DNA of 64,000 nt, from the NCBI RefSeq assembly GCF_005239225.2, contig NC_133284.1:53079416-53143415 (forward strand), read 5' to 3'. A program made the position numbers and the translations under genes. This document shows positions 22,509-35,810 of this stretch, one piece after another. The notes under the pieces were generated by a model. That model was not told the DNA's origin. It made no database searches and saw only the letters and a program-made list of their open reading frames with translations. The stretch comes from Populus alba (taxonomy: Eukaryota; Streptophyta; Magnoliopsida; Malpighiales; Salicaceae). Each line of letters opens with the position of its first letter. Position 1 is the first letter of the stretch.

Positions 22509-22915
22509 TCGAGTTTTAAGTATATGGAGTTGTCCAAAGTTGGCATGCATTCCAAGCGTACAACACTGCACAGCTCTAGTGGAATTGGGTATTAATTGGT
22601 GCAGTGACTTGATCTCAATTCCTGGTGATTTTCGAGATTTGAATTCTTTAAAGGAATTGAGGGTTAATAGGTGTAAATTGGGAGCTCTTCCAAGCGGACT
22701 ACATGTTGCGCATCTCTAGAGGTATTATCAATAATTAATTGGAGTGAGCTTATCCATAGCAATGATTTTCAAGAATTGTCTTCGCTTCGAAGATTAAAGA
22801 TTAGAGGTTGTGATAAGCTCATCTGTATTGATTGGCATGGTTTACGACAATTGCCTTCTCTTGTTGAATTAGAAATCACCGCGTGTCCCAGTTTGAGTGA
22901 TATCCTAGAGGATGA
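22509..22915 (+). pseudogene. CNL LRR fragment, copy 2b
   Basis: Similar to the LRRs of the neighbouring fragment, from LRVLSIWSCPKLACIPS through LGALPSG. A one-base loss near 22705 (ACTACATGTTGCG against ACTACAATGTTGCG) shifts the frame. The similarity ends at 22915 in GATATCCTAGAGGATGA, where AT-rich MITE-like sequence begins. Confidence 0.88.
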
Positions 22916-23286
22916 AAAAACACTTTTGAAATAAAAAAACAAACAGAGTTTAAATATATTATCTGTCTTATATTTTTTAAAACAAAATAAATTATCGTCC
23001 AAAGAAAAAACAAGAATTGATTTTTTTTAACATTAAAATCATAAAAAAAAAATATTAATTTAATATTTTTCAAGTAAAATAAACTCTTTTTTTTTTTTTA
23101 CTCTTCATTGATCATTTTTTTCATTTTTATCTCGTTTTCAGAGATAAAAAGAAGATAGCAAAGAGATGAAGGCATGTGTAGTAGTTTTTTATTTTTATTT
23201 TTATTTTTATTTTTGTTGCTGCAAAATGACACGATGAGAATGGCTAAAAAAGTCCTGAAGATTAGTAATAGTTTTATACTAGTATA
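22916..23286. other. AT-rich segment shared with 42760-43120
   Basis: It begins AAAACACTTTTGAAAT and includes a TTTTA-repeat run (about 23188-23216). The same order occurs right of the MITE-like element at 42570-42795, so it marks the edge of a duplicated block. Confidence 0.6.
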
Positions 23287-25270
23287 ATCTCAATCTTTGT
23301 ATAACCATTAGTAGCCACTAATGACTTATTCCATATCATACCCTTTTTCATGTCATCTTGATTCTCTAAAATCTCCCTTTTTTTTTCTCCCTCTCTCTCT
23401 TTTTTCATTTCGATAAATTAGGATAAAAACAACATATTTTTATGTTCGCTCTTAACAACTTCCCTTTTCTTTCATTACTATATTAAGGGTATAAGTATTA
23501 CATTGTTTGTTATGCATGACATTCTTGTCATATTATCATGGTCTATACAACAATAAATAACATACATTCATAGACACAACATCATATCAAATAATATCAA
23601 AATATCTCTTACCTATAAAAAATAAAACAAGATAATATTCATCCATGATTACATTGGGATCTCGATTCATCTACTTCAATTTGTAGGGTATATGATGTTT
23701 TTTTTTTTTAAGTTGCAACTTCTCTACTACTTCAATTAACACCACCTTTTCACAATTACCACTATCAATAATCAAATTACATACACTGTCTTTGATGGTA
23801 CAAGTTGAAAGAAAAAGACTAGTGTGTAGCCAATCTTGATTTGAATCACTTTTAAGAATAAGCAAACTCTTTTGGATAATTGAGATAACACCATCATTAT
23901 CTTAGAAAACCTCCTCACTACCATATTAATCATCATAAATAGGATTACTTCTCTTCTCATTATGTTATTTTACTTACAAATGTTTACACTTACGACTCTT
24001 TGGTTTATGGCACTTATAAATTCAATGTCCTAATGCATCATATCTAAAACACTAAAATTTAAAACCATATCTAGAACTTGAACTTTAACTTGTGATATAT
24101 TTAGTTATCGATTCGGACTAAATGAATGATATTTTTTTTGTTAGCGCACACCTCCTTATTATTTTGGTCAAATCAAAAGCCACCTTTGTTAATTACCCTA
24201 ATAACCTATTGTTTATCCATAATCAAAGCTCTCTTATAGGCTTACAAAACTATGTATAAAGAATGCAAACACAATACATCTTGCATGGACTATCATAATC
24301 TACTTTAAGTACCTAGCAATCAACTACTCTTTCTGAAAAATCATTCTTAGCCACCGGTTGGTAGAGTTTTCAATGTACTTAGCAATAGTTCTCCCATCCC
24401 AATGTATGGAATCATTGGTAAAAAGTTTAAATGTATCCAAACGAAAAAAAGTGTTCCTTTATCTTTCTCTTTAATTGCTTCCACTAAGCATAAGCTCGCC
24501 CTTCTAATCTAATACCAATAAGCTTCACCCTTATCTGCTCTTAAACTTTTATGCACTTGAAAATCCTTTATACTTCATTCAACTAAATGATAAACTCTTC
24601 CACTTGTAAAGTTCCTATAAAATTAGAAAGTTTAATTTAAAAATCAAAATCTCCATGAAGTGCTGCCCAATTAAAAGGTTGCCTCCTCTAGATTAGCTAG
24701 GGTTCACAATTACTCTCCTCCTATTCTTGTTGGGTGTTTTATTTCAATTGTCACGTAAGCTTTGCGATCTACCTTTGTATATCCTCAATTTCTAGCTCAT
24801 GAACCTTTTTCTCTAAAGAGGGAAACTTCTTCATCCTCTCTTTGAACATGTTTAGTTTTATTATTTTTTCCAGCTAAGGTTGTTTTGCAGCATACAACAA
24901 GCAAACAATAATCAAAGATTGTTAGGTTCTGATACCAACTAATATATACAGAAATAATACAAAAAAATAGCAAAAACAAACAACACAATTCTACTAAAAA
25001 GGATCATCACACCAAAAACCAGAATTCAAAATTTTATTTCTTAATAATTTACAATGTCAAGTAGTTTTCTTTGTAAGAGATTTACAACTCCTTAAATAAA
25101 CTAAAAAAAACACCTAAACAAACTAAAAACTTTGAAAAAAAAACCAATAAAATTCATAAACAAAATAAAAAATAAAATTATTAAACATAATATTTTAAAA
25201 TAAATAGAAAAAAAGATAATAACTAAGAAAAATCAATTTTCCAAAAAGAAAAAAATAATCTCCTCGAAAA
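23287..25270 (-). mobile_element. Ty3/gypsy gag-protease remnant, copy 2
   Basis: It is colinear with the remnant at 18350-20440: protease motif LIIDSGNCEKVV on the minus strand at 23671-23865 followed by HHIPYK, gag start region at 24797-24900 and PBS-like TGGTATCAGAACC at 24925-24937. It lacks RT and integrase. It is followed by the 3' flank of the intact DG1-like gene, in the same arrangement as copy 1, so it was duplicated with its surroundings rather than transposed separately. Confidence 0.7.
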
Positions 25271-25801
25271 CTCTATTGTCCCTTCATTTATTCGACTAGC
25301 TAGTTTGGACATGTAATCACAATACGAGGCTTCAAGACACCTTGCTCATACATTATTTATAACCACACTAAGGAACACAGTATATCACAAGCATTAACAA
25401 GTAGATACATCTGAAGCCATTTTAAAGGCTTACCTCACCTTCATAGAACTTGGATACCTGTAACAAGCTTGACAGCTTGAAATGTTACCTTCATTGAACT
25501 TAGATACCTATAACAGGCTTGACAGCTTGAAACGTTCTAAAGCAGAGATCCCATCGAGTCATTTTGCATAGTAGCAGGTCGCCAAGCCCTTTACAGTGGT
25601 TTCTTGATAAAATACGGAGCTTTATACTGATAGAAACTTCTTAATTGGATCACATAGTCTTGAGGCATTCTCAGGACGAATAATTTCAAGACTCATTCTC
25701 ACGCTAAACCTTATCATCATTACTAGGACATGCTGGTTTGCTAGCTGCATGAGTGCATTCCATTAAGATTTCAAGGATTTTCATGATTTAACTGTACAGA
25801 T

Positions 25802-28800
25802 CTATGTTCGATTGAATCCAGGAACCTTTACACGAGGTCTATTATAATCACTACAGGATATTAATAGATTTTGCAATACAGGGTTTGGCGAGTTGCTTTG
25901 AGCAGCAAGCACACGCACCTCATGCATTAGCCTCATGAGGGTGTCCTTTCTGAACCGCTGAGCGTTTTCTTCGAATAAATTCAACCAGGCACTTTTGCAG
26001 AATGCTTGAGACTCTCCAGCAGAATTTGTGGTAATACAAGCAAGAGCAGAATCGAAGTCTTCTTTTTCAAGCATCATGCAAAATCTTTCTTTGACAAGAG
26101 GCGGTGGAGGAATCCTATCTTCCTGCTCCAAGTGCTTCCAAGTTATTTCCAAAACTTCTCCCTGCAGTTACAATGGGAATTTGTAACTTCTCTTGAATTG
26201 AAGATTAGAAACAAAAAGAACACTATTGATGCTGTTTAATCGTTGCCACTACACACATACTACATGTTTTTTTGTTTTTATTAGTATAGGCATGAACAAT
26301 TCTTTTGTACTAAATCTGAAGTCTTGAAAAGATAAAGTGAGAAATTTCAATTTCTGTTGACAGTTTATATCTAAAATTTGAAGAGGACAAGGACAAGAGA
26401 GTTAGATTTCCATAACTCTGAATTCTGAGATTTTACACCCTAAAATTTTCAGAATTCAGAATTTTCGAACAAATGAATTACCTAGAAGCATTTTACAAAG
26501 ATTGCGTCCAAAGTGTACTAAAAAGATAAGTTCTTATCATCCCTCCTAAGGAATTCAACAAGGCATCCATTTTATTCAGGCTATTCAGTCAGGACGTAGA
26601 TGCAGTTTGGCAGCCTAGTGTTATTTTTATGGAGATGCTATTAACATCCATTTCAATAATATGTTCACGTACAAGTGTAATTTCAAATAATCACAATAGA
26701 TTTGAGAAGTACCTTTCCAGCTCTAGAAGCATCCAATACCATTCGAAGATGACGGTTTGCATTGAAGTGGAACCCATGGTGCAACATCTTTTGATAAACG
26801 TACTCAAAATCATCCCACCTGTTCTCTGCAATGCTTGCATCAAGCATGGTGTTGAAAGTATAGATATCTGGTGTTACCCGAAACTTGTAATCAGATCTTC
26901 TGCTAATATGATTGCCATCGTCTAACATCTTGTTGAAAAGCTCGTTTGCTTCTTCAAACAATCCATGTTCTAGATACGCTTTCAGCATTATGTTGCAAGT
27001 AACAAGATTTGGGGGGCAAAAGTTCCTCATTTGATTGAAGATGTACACAGCGTTTTGAATGTTTCCAGAGTCCAGACAAGCTTGGATTAAGCCAGTGTAA
27101 GTTACTACAAGCGGCTTATTAGCAACCTTGCATATTTTCTCAATCTGTGAAATGAAAGGAGGTTGTGATGGACTGTTTGTTCAAAGAAAAGCTAGTGGTA
27201 ATAATAAGCACACAAATTGTAGGTGGTTGAAGTGACACCAAACCTGTTGCAATCTACTTGTTTATATCATGGAGTTTTACAAAAGCATCAATGAGTGTAT
27301 AAAATATATAGCTTTAAAGCTTGCAAACTATTAAATGCCCAAAGAGACATCCCAGCAGTTAGGAAAGGGCCCCAATTGTGCAGCCCAAGGCTTCTTCAGT
27401 CTCTCAATGCATATTCTTTGTGCATTCAACAGTAGTATAAACTGAAACCTTAACTGGGCAGGCAACAGTTATCAATACACAGATTTTTGCTTTTTGCAGT
27501 GATATAGCTCCCCGTGCTCATAAACTCTAATTAGCAACACACCATTCAATGCATGCGGATCGTTTAGCTACAATACAGTGTTCTTTATATTCAGTTTTAA
27601 ATATACATGCACAACAGAAACATAGTAGATTAAGCATAAAAAGATTACCAGATCTAGTGCTTCTTGACACCTTCCAGATGTACAAAGACAGCGTGCAAGA
27701 TCATAATAAAGAGCAGCTGAGCCCACAATTCCCCGTCTTTCCATGTCTTTGACAGCCAACACAGCCTCTTCTGTCTTACCCTCTCTCCAAAAAGTATTGA
27801 CGAGAACTGTATGTAACAAGAATTTGATTTCAAAATGAGGTTCTATAAAATCAAATGGAAGAAATGATAGACCAGTCAAGCACCTTTATATACTAAGGCG
27901 TTTGGAATGGAAGACTTCTGAACTTTTTTGAAGAACTCATGAACCAAGTTGTACTTGCCACAAGCAAGCATGACCTGCTCAAGTACGAGGCAGAAAACCA
28001 TTTTATCATTTCCTGGTTATTACAAAAACTAAGATGCATATTCAAGAAAATGAGAATATCTAGCAAACTGTTACCAGTTCCATAAGTCCACTTTATAATA
28101 CAACATAAGGCTTTTCATAGGAAACATTTTTCTTGATGGTATGCAGGTCAAAAGGATAGCTCATGCTCCTATGCTTTGACAATGATATTTAACACCAAAA
28201 CCACCCTAAAAGATGCTAGATTGAGCACCTATCTTAAAGAGCCAAAAATGATGGGAAATTATCACTTCATGATGCTATGAAATGGTACCCCCTCTTACTA
28301 CTGAAAACTAACATTGGAATCCAACATTAACAGATAGTAGAAACTACCACATGAACACATGAGAGTTAATCAAGATCAAAAAAACCTTAGAATTATCTTA
28401 ATTGTGAAGTATCAAGGCGCAGTCATTTGAATACGAACCATAAAATTGAATATGAGAAACAGAAAGCCCAACCAGAGAATTAATATTGTACAGCAAGTTC
28501 ATATGACACCCTATTCAACCAAACTGATGTACCTAGGTTAGGTTACTAACTTCATACTGCAAAAATCAAAGTCTTTTTTTCTGAATTAAACCTTTTATTT
28601 AGCACTGGGTAAAACCTGGGGTACGTTCAAACCTCTCAGCCATCATGCACCAGGCAACAGGTGAGATGAATCCATGGACGACACCAAAGAGGTTGGTGGT
28701 AGGATTTGAACCAACAGTTCATGATGTACTTTTACTCAGAAAAAATAAGTCCATATGCTTAGATTAGAAGTCTAGTTCTATGAACAGCTCTATGAAAGTT

Positions 28801-31800
28801 GAAATATGGAGTGATAATCATAGTCGCAAGTCAGCAAACATGACTAGCTGTTTATCAGAACAATGATAAACTCACACAACAAGGTATTGCTAAGAATCTA
28901 AGATACAGGTTCTGCTGATGTGAAATATTGATAAGAACCATGGATAGTAAAAACAGCTATTACCTCCATAACAAGTCCATACGTTGCGGTAGAAGGTTGC
29001 ACACCCTTTTCCTTCATCTGCTGTAAGACCCAAAATGCACCTTCCCATTGTTTTCGCCGAACACAAGCATTTAGGACCTACATACAGAAGTAATGTCAAA
29101 ATGCCGTGGATGATCATAGCTGCATTTATGCATTATGTAAATTGAAATGATTCACAGATAATTGATTGAATATGCCAAGGGAAATAGATAATGCATGATC
29201 AGCAAGTTATGGCACAAGTCCATCCTTGGTGTTATACCCAATTAGTGGGAAGAGATGCAATGGATGAGATAGTCGAAATTCTTAGAATGATCTTAAGACT
29301 ACGGAAAATATGCCCTCTCAAAACAATATACAGTAATGATTTTACTTTGCTGTTACAGGGACCACAAAGCACCCTTTCAGGTCATCTCAAATTTAACAAA
29401 GCATGCTTATTGTGTAATCTGTTGATAACAAGATCAGTTCATACCTAGAGAACATTTGGAAAGATTTTTAGATAACAGAGATAAGTCAAAACTTAACTTA
29501 ATGGGTATCATTTGGAAAGATTTTTAGATTCAATGAAAAGAACTTGTCATCCAAAAATTTCAGAGGGCTATTATGTCATCCAGCATAAGCATAATAACTG
29601 GGTTTAGCAATTTCTTAAATATCCATAACATAGCTTCTACCTTGATAACAGTTTTGAACTATCATGTATTTCAGGCTGACTTCGAGCACATGCCCACAAA
29701 CACATGCATGCAGAGTTAATTACATGTGACATGCTTGGGGCAACTAACAGTCATCAATATGGGTTTTGAAGTAAAAATTATAGTGCAGAGGTTACAGAAA
29801 AATGTTTTCCAGATATAGACGGCTAGTTTACTGCCAATTGTCACTAACCGCATTGTAGACAACAATATCAGGTTCCAACCCTAGGTCCCGCTTCCCAAGT
29901 GCCCCAGATTTGAACTTCTTGGGAGGAGATCGCATGATATCTATGACATCAAAAAGTTCCTTCATATATCCTGCTTGTCCGAGAGTGACAGCTATAGAAC
30001 GATAAGCTACTAGGTCAGGATACAAACACATTTCTTGCTGGAGAGGACAGGGGGGAAAAAGAAGAAGAAGCAATGACATAAGTCAGTGAGGATTTCCTTT
30101 TACATTGTTCAATTAAATAACCTTGTATTAAATGAGAAAGGAGCAAGGCATCAGATGAAAATTCTTGAGCATTACCTGCATTGCATGAAATAAATTGAGT
30201 GCCTCCACAGGTCTTTTTGCCTTGCCAAGTACATGAAGTGCAGTTGTGTAAACATGCCTGTATCACGACATGATGATTTACCAAAATTACCAATCAAAAT
30301 TTACAATTTTGTGAACTAATTCAAGAGAGGATAAAATTTTGGATTGAGTGATACAAGTCATGAAAACTATATTTAGAAACAGAACAAGCTTTTTTTCTGC
30401 AACTTTAAAAGGTAAAAGAGTATATGTTGCAAAAAAGCTACACTCCGAAGAACTAAAGTGGGCTTCTCTTTCCTTACAGGACAGAGATTCACCCTGCAGT
30501 ATGATGATGTTCAATTTAATCAATTATGTAGAACAATCTAGATTTTGTCTGGGAAGAAATTCTGAGAGATTATCTTTGAAATTTACCAAGCATCAAGATA
30601 AATTCAATTGCTGCTTGAATTTTAGTACTACGTACTCTAGAAAGGTATTGTCGTTCATGCATACAAACAGAAGTGCAAAGAAGATGAGAAGATGTTACCT
30701 TAGCCTGTGGGATTTATAGCGTTCTCGTATGTTAAGCCACTCGATAACTTGGAGCACTCGCCTCCAATTGCCCAATTTACCCAATATCTGGATAATCCTC
30801 AATACAGAATGATCTGTATATTTAACTCTAGCACTACGCATTGCCTTAGAGAACATCCACTCAGGCATATCAATATCAGCACCATTTAACCTGCCGAAAT
30901 GAGCTACTTCAACTTGACATGATAAATGAATCATCAAAGATACAAAGAATGAGACTGGTTCAAATGAAGCATAGAAAAGATAGATGTACATATTTAATGT
31001 AAGAGAATTTGTATGTTCACAAGGTTATTGACACAAGCACACATGCCCACATTGAAAAATGAATAGACAACTATTAGAAATTAGAAAGTTAAATTGATTT
31101 GATGTACAATTGGGAATAGACAATTATTAGGAATTAGAAAGTTAACTTATCTATGATGTAAAAATTTTACCTGAACTTAATATCTATGACTTGATGTTAT
31201 ACTGGTATATAAAAATTACATCTAAAAATACAAAGAAAGGATATGCTAAAAACTCCAAGACAAAGAAAACAACATTTGAATTAGAAATTATCAGGAACAA
31301 ATTTCATTCCTTGTAAAATTAAAAATTATTAGGAATTGCTAAAAATATTTAGAATATGAGCATTTTAAGCACATTGATTTAGTTAGGAATTCCACTGGAA
31401 TGCAGGCTCTCGAGAATTACTTTCTATAACAAAACATCATCCACACAAAAAGATATTCCCTTCATTGATGTCCTAACAACTTGTTACTCCATAATTTGTT
31501 TACCTTTATATGAACTGTCCTGCTTTTTGGAAAGAACAAACCAGGTAAGAAACCAGTGGCACCCCTTGCCCCCCAAGGCTAAGGCTGTCCCACCACAACA
31601 AAACTGCTTGGTGTGACTGTAATCTAAACATGGAGTGAGGAGAAGGGGCACATTAATCTCTGGACCACTTGTTACAGTGGCAAATAAGAGTCCAATGAAT
31701 TCAAAAATCTATCAGGTATCAGTACACAAAGCTGGAAAAATAAACCGGGACGGACACATTGTATTGGAAATGCTTCTTTTGACATGAATCAGATTGCTTT

Positions 31801-33449
31801 GCTCTGTTACATGAAGACTGGTACAATTACACAGCATAGATCAAAATACAAAATAGCTTAGCTACACAGAATTTGCACACACATGCCAATAAAATCTTGT
31901 TAGTTGTAATGAAAGGATAGTTAAAGTTCAGTTGAGCTTATGAAGAAAAAAAGAGAGAATATATAAGAGTATAGATTACACACCAGTTTCCTAGCTTCTG
32001 AATCTTCTCCTCTATTTTCCACATCGGAACTTTTGTCTTGCCAATAACATCATTGGATTGCTCAAAGCTTTTGAAGGCAGCCCTTTCCACTTCAAAATCC
32101 TCACCATAGCCCCTTTCAAGAAAAGCCTGATCACTTCTTCTTGACAATCCGTTTTTCCGCACATATCTCTTGTCAGTAATTTTATCAGCTTGACTACGAT
32201 TCCTGACAATTCCACCATTCATTTTGTTGACTCCAGAACCAATGTTCTCTTTTTCAAAAGCTTTCCCCTTTATTCCAAACATATCCAGGGAATCTTTAGC
32301 ATGAGCAAGATTTTCTTTTAAGCCAATAGTTCTATCAATGCTTTCAATATATTCTAATACCATAGGACTTCGTTGAGCAATTCGAGTCTTCATACTCTTG
32401 GTTTCATTGAAATCCTCTGAGTCTGAATTCATGCTGCTAGTATGATCCCTCAACCATCGTCCATCACTCGTTGCCCCTCCCATTTTCCTTCTAAAATCAG
32501 CATGCAGACCACTTACTTTTCCACCCACCTTATGATTGAACTCTCTAATTCTACCTCCTCTGTAATCAAGCACAACATTAACTACATCTTCTTGACCAGA
32601 GCATCCATCACTATTATCACCAAACTCATCACTTTCCATGACTCCAGACACTTTTTCTGGATTATTAAACCTCCTCAAATTCACACTGCTTTCATGTCTT
32701 ACCGGTGATGGGGCATCACTCTCCTCTAAATTACCCTTCAACTTATAACTCCTATAATTGAGGTCCTCCAAGTCTGAGTTCGAGCTCCTGGTGCCATTCC
32801 TCAACCATCGCTCATCACTTGTAGCTCCTCCCCTCTTCCTTCTTACATTAGCATGCGCATGACTTTCTTTGCCATCCACATTATAATTGAACTCTCTAAT
32901 TCTTCCTCCTCTGTAATCAAGCTCTGCGTTAACTACATCTTCCTCACCACTGGACCCATTAGCATTCTCGCCAAACTCATCACTTTCCATGACTTTGGAC
33001 ACCTTCACTCGATCCTTAAACCCCCTCAATTTTACACTCCTTTCATCTCTTTCCAACAATGGCGCATCATTCCCCTCTAAATTATCCTTCAACTTATAAC
33101 TATTTGACTTATGTACTTGATTCTTTTCTCTTCCAGTCTTAACAGACTCCATAGCCTTCAAATACTCACCAAAAGATGGTTTAAATTCTAACTCTTTCTC
33201 AATAACCCCACCACCACCAACCAACCGATTATCAGATTCGTCTTTTTGCAATGCCTTAACTCTTACACCAACAACTCTCATTGCTTTCCCACGCTTGCTC
33301 TTCAATGGAACACCAAAAATTGGAGGTTTCCAAGAATTCAAAAGCCCACATGAAGAATGTTGTTTCCAGCTACAATTACAGGTTAAGTTCCCATTTCTTT
33401 CAAAACCAGATAAACCGTTTTGCCCATTTGTCATAATTATCACCTCCAT
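25802..33449 (-). CDS. DG1: DG1-like chloroplast pentatricopeptide-repeat protein, nine exons, apparently intact
   Basis: Joined exons (31984-33449, 30699-30890, 30176-30257, 29849-30037, 28964-29077, 27884-27974, 27649-27806, 26713-27144, 25802-26161) have GT-AG introns, keep the frame at every junction and give 1,027 residues. Exon 2 starts within a Trp codon (MPEWMFSKAMRSARVKY follows). P-class PPR motifs lie in exons 5-8, for example VVTYTGLIQACLDSGN and DIYTFNTMLDASIAENRW. The body resembles Arabidopsis At5g67570 (DELAYED GREENING 1), a plastid RNA-binding protein needed for early chloroplast gene expression through SIG6. The Arabidopsis protein is shorter, as I recall it. The extra length here is a charged N-terminal region with two copies of a 117-residue repeat. 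The ATG at 33449 is the first in frame. Gene identity comes from recognition, not a search. Confidence 0.85.
28565..28730 (-). repeat. SINE-like fragment in an intron of the DG1-like gene
   Basis: On the minus strand, GGTTCAAATCC (28702-28712) matches a polymerase III B box. The segment then continues about 130 bases to an A-rich end. No convincing A box was found upstream, so it is at best a truncated SINE. Confidence 0.35.
32150..33010 (-). repeat. 351-bp repeat inside exon 1 of the DG1-like gene (two copies)
   Basis: Two in-frame units of 117 residues each begin MESDEFG. They run through EDVVN..LDYRGGRIREFN and GGATSD.RWLR to LEESDAPSP. A partial earlier unit (SYKLKDNLEGNDAPLLERD) precedes them. 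The broken copy of this exon at 44251-50864 has three units. Low-complexity, charged and probably disordered. Confidence 0.85.
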
Positions 33450-33765
33450 ATTATCAATTCACACCACACAGTATCACAAGCCAAGCAAACCTCTATCTTG
33501 GAGTCACTAAAAAAGATTCCCTAGCTTTGCCTATGATTGAAAAATTACATTATCATAATAAAAAGTTGATCTTTTTCGATAATATACTGAAAATTGACCT
33601 TCAATAATCTGAATTTGTGAATAAAAACAAAATATAACCAAGAGAATTGGAAAAGAATCCAATGTAACTTACAAAAGCTCCCAGGAGAAAAGAAGCATGA
33701 GAAGAATGCTAAAATACTATGAAGTCGAGTTCTTTTTAAGGTTTGGTTTCACTCACTGTTTCAGT
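33450..33765 (-). promoter_or_regulatory. 5' flank of the DG1-like gene
   Basis: The bases next to the start codon (33450-33510, with GTGACTCCAAGATAGAGG on the minus strand) are also present at 50865-50924 in the broken copy; similarity stops at ...GGAGTCACTAA. The rest is AT-rich. I cannot point to a specific TATA box. Confidence 0.4.
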
Positions 33766-34414
33766 GCTTGTGGTCGAGACATAACATGATGACACCCTTT
33801 TACAAGGAACTTATCGTGGCACCAAACTCCAAACTAGCAGTTCTGCCTGTTTGCACAATAGAAGCCGATGTCTGTCATTTGGGCCTCTGGATTAATATAG
33901 GATGTTCATCTAAGGGCTACTCAATTTATTGGGCCCAAAGTGTAACCTTTCAAGTTCTCCTACTTCCACTTGTGAAACCCAAACAAAAAATCAAGACAAG
34001 ACCCAGATTTTAAATTAGAAGAATCAACCCAATTGATCTTATTGTTTTTAGCCAAAAGAATAAAAAACAACATCGTTCGTTTAACTGATTGAAAATTGGA
34101 GTTTTGACTAGGTCAAAATCTAGGATTATTAAGTTTTTTTCATTTGATGGTAAAAGTATTCTCAAACTAACCTGTACATCAACAGAAACTATAACTTTTT
34201 TTAAATGATGTTAAAAGTATATTCGTCGCATGGACTTGGAGGAGTTTAATTGGAGTGTCTGAGGACAGAGTGCTCCATGTGTGCCCCAATTTACAATAAT
34301 TCATAAGCACAGACAACAAGACCATCCATGTGGCCTTCCCTTTACATCTTTACGTCTTCCCTTTCCTGTCAAAAGTTCATCCTCCCAAGGAAACAAAAAA
34401 GGCATGGCTCAAGT
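33766..34414. other. Spacer between DG1-like gene and HDA9-like fragment
   Basis: No gene recognised. The part next to 34415 may be 3' UTR of the deacetylase fragment, as its base composition is more balanced (about 34240-34400). Confidence 0.4.
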
Positions 34415-35168
34415 TCATGAGCCATCCGCGTGGTCGTTATCATTGTCGCCTTCATAATATTCATCGTCGCGTTGGATTTGCTTGTCCTGGGTATGCTCTG
34501 AAATGAGAATTCATGATATATTAGTAACAGGGAAAAACATCTAGATGAGAAAACAAAAAACTCAAAGGAGCAAAAAGTGCACTAGTGTAAGACACCAATG
34601 TGCTCCACCGTGTGTGCAGCCATTAGTGTGAGAGCACATAATTTTGAGTATTCAACTTACGATCCATGCGCTCATCAGGGTTTTGCTCATCTTCATCAAA
34701 ATCGGGAATGTAGAAGTCAGGAGGTACCTGCAGATATGATTGTCATCGTCAACTAATTAATGACTTCCCATGCACAAATAGCTAGTTTAGTTTCCTTTAA
34801 TCCTTTTGCAAAGCACTGCAGATTTGACTAATTGAATCTTTGATTGGTTAGCTTAGCTACTTAACAAATACTTGCATCTAACTCACCTCTTGCATCTGTA
34901 CACTTGGAGCATGTTGGATGCAACGGATATTTTCTAGCACTTGCATTTTGATTGTGCTAAGATAAGATTTGCTATTTAAGTTCTCCTGCTCACTCAAACA
35001 AAAAAGAAGAAGAAATATTAGGAAGGCTGCAAGAATGCAGGATTGGCACTGACAATTTAAACTAGGTCAGACTTCAATAGCAAACCAGGAATCACAGGGA
35101 CTTTCAGTGCAGTTACATACCATGAGTCCACCAGGACTTTTCAATGAATAATCAGGGGCAAAATATTC
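34415..35168 (-). pseudogene. HDA9: 3' end of an HDA9-like histone deacetylase gene
   Basis: Four minus-strand exons (about 35121-35168, 34887-34985, 34661-34727, 34415-34497) join in frame across GT-AG introns. They encode [59 protein letters not shown] and QHTQDKQIQRDDEYYEGDND, then a stop. This is the characteristic C-terminal tail of plant class I deacetylase HDA9. The catalytic domain, encoded by upstream exons, is absent; AT-rich DNA begins at about 35170. With splice sites intact but no catalytic part, this is a gene fragment. Confidence 0.82.
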
Positions 35169-35810
35169 AATCGAGAATTATAAATATATTTTTATATAAA
35201 ACTAGTATAAAAATATTCATAAAATCTTAACCTGAGTTATAATAATAATAATAAAAAAAAAGGTAAAAGGAGTTTCTTTCTTTCCGGAGAGGCAAATGCG
35301 GTTGCTTTGCTTTATGGAAAGAAGAGAAGGGAAGGGAAGAAAAGAGAAAAGATGTGGAAGCAATCAAGAATCTTTGCTTTTCCACACAAGAGGCAATATT
35401 AGAACAGGTTATCTACGGTGACTTCCTCTGTATCTTCGAGCTTTCCACGCAGTCACAGCTTGATGATGTCTCTTTTCTTTGTTACTGCGTCATGATGCCT
35501 TTTTGAAAATTTATTGGTATTTAATTTTAAGATAATTAAAATAAGTATTTGTCAAAAAATTGATAAATTAATTTTACATAAAAAAAAGTCAAAATTCTCT
35601 TTTATTATTTATTAATTTGAACAAAAAAAATTAATTAATTCTTTTAAAAAATATTTTTGAACATAAAAATAATTATTTTATAAAGTATTTTTTATTTAAA
35701 AATATATAATAATAATAATAATAATAATAATTTTTTAAAGCTATCTTTAAATCTGGCTTTCAGTGGGGCAAACGTGACTTTCACTTCTATGTTTACTGTG
35801 GGGTACTATT
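35169..35810. other. AT-rich spacer, part of a duplicated block
   Basis: 35365-35600 (GGAAGCAATCAAGAATCTTT and following) recurs at about 55547-55810. A purine-rich run (35318-35360) and an ATA-repeat tract (about 35705-35731) are present. No gene. Confidence 0.6.

Noticed and set aside
29191..29448. Plus-strand open frame within the PPR gene region
   Set aside because: Lies in an intron of the minus-strand gene, without ATG-linked coding features or recognisable domains.
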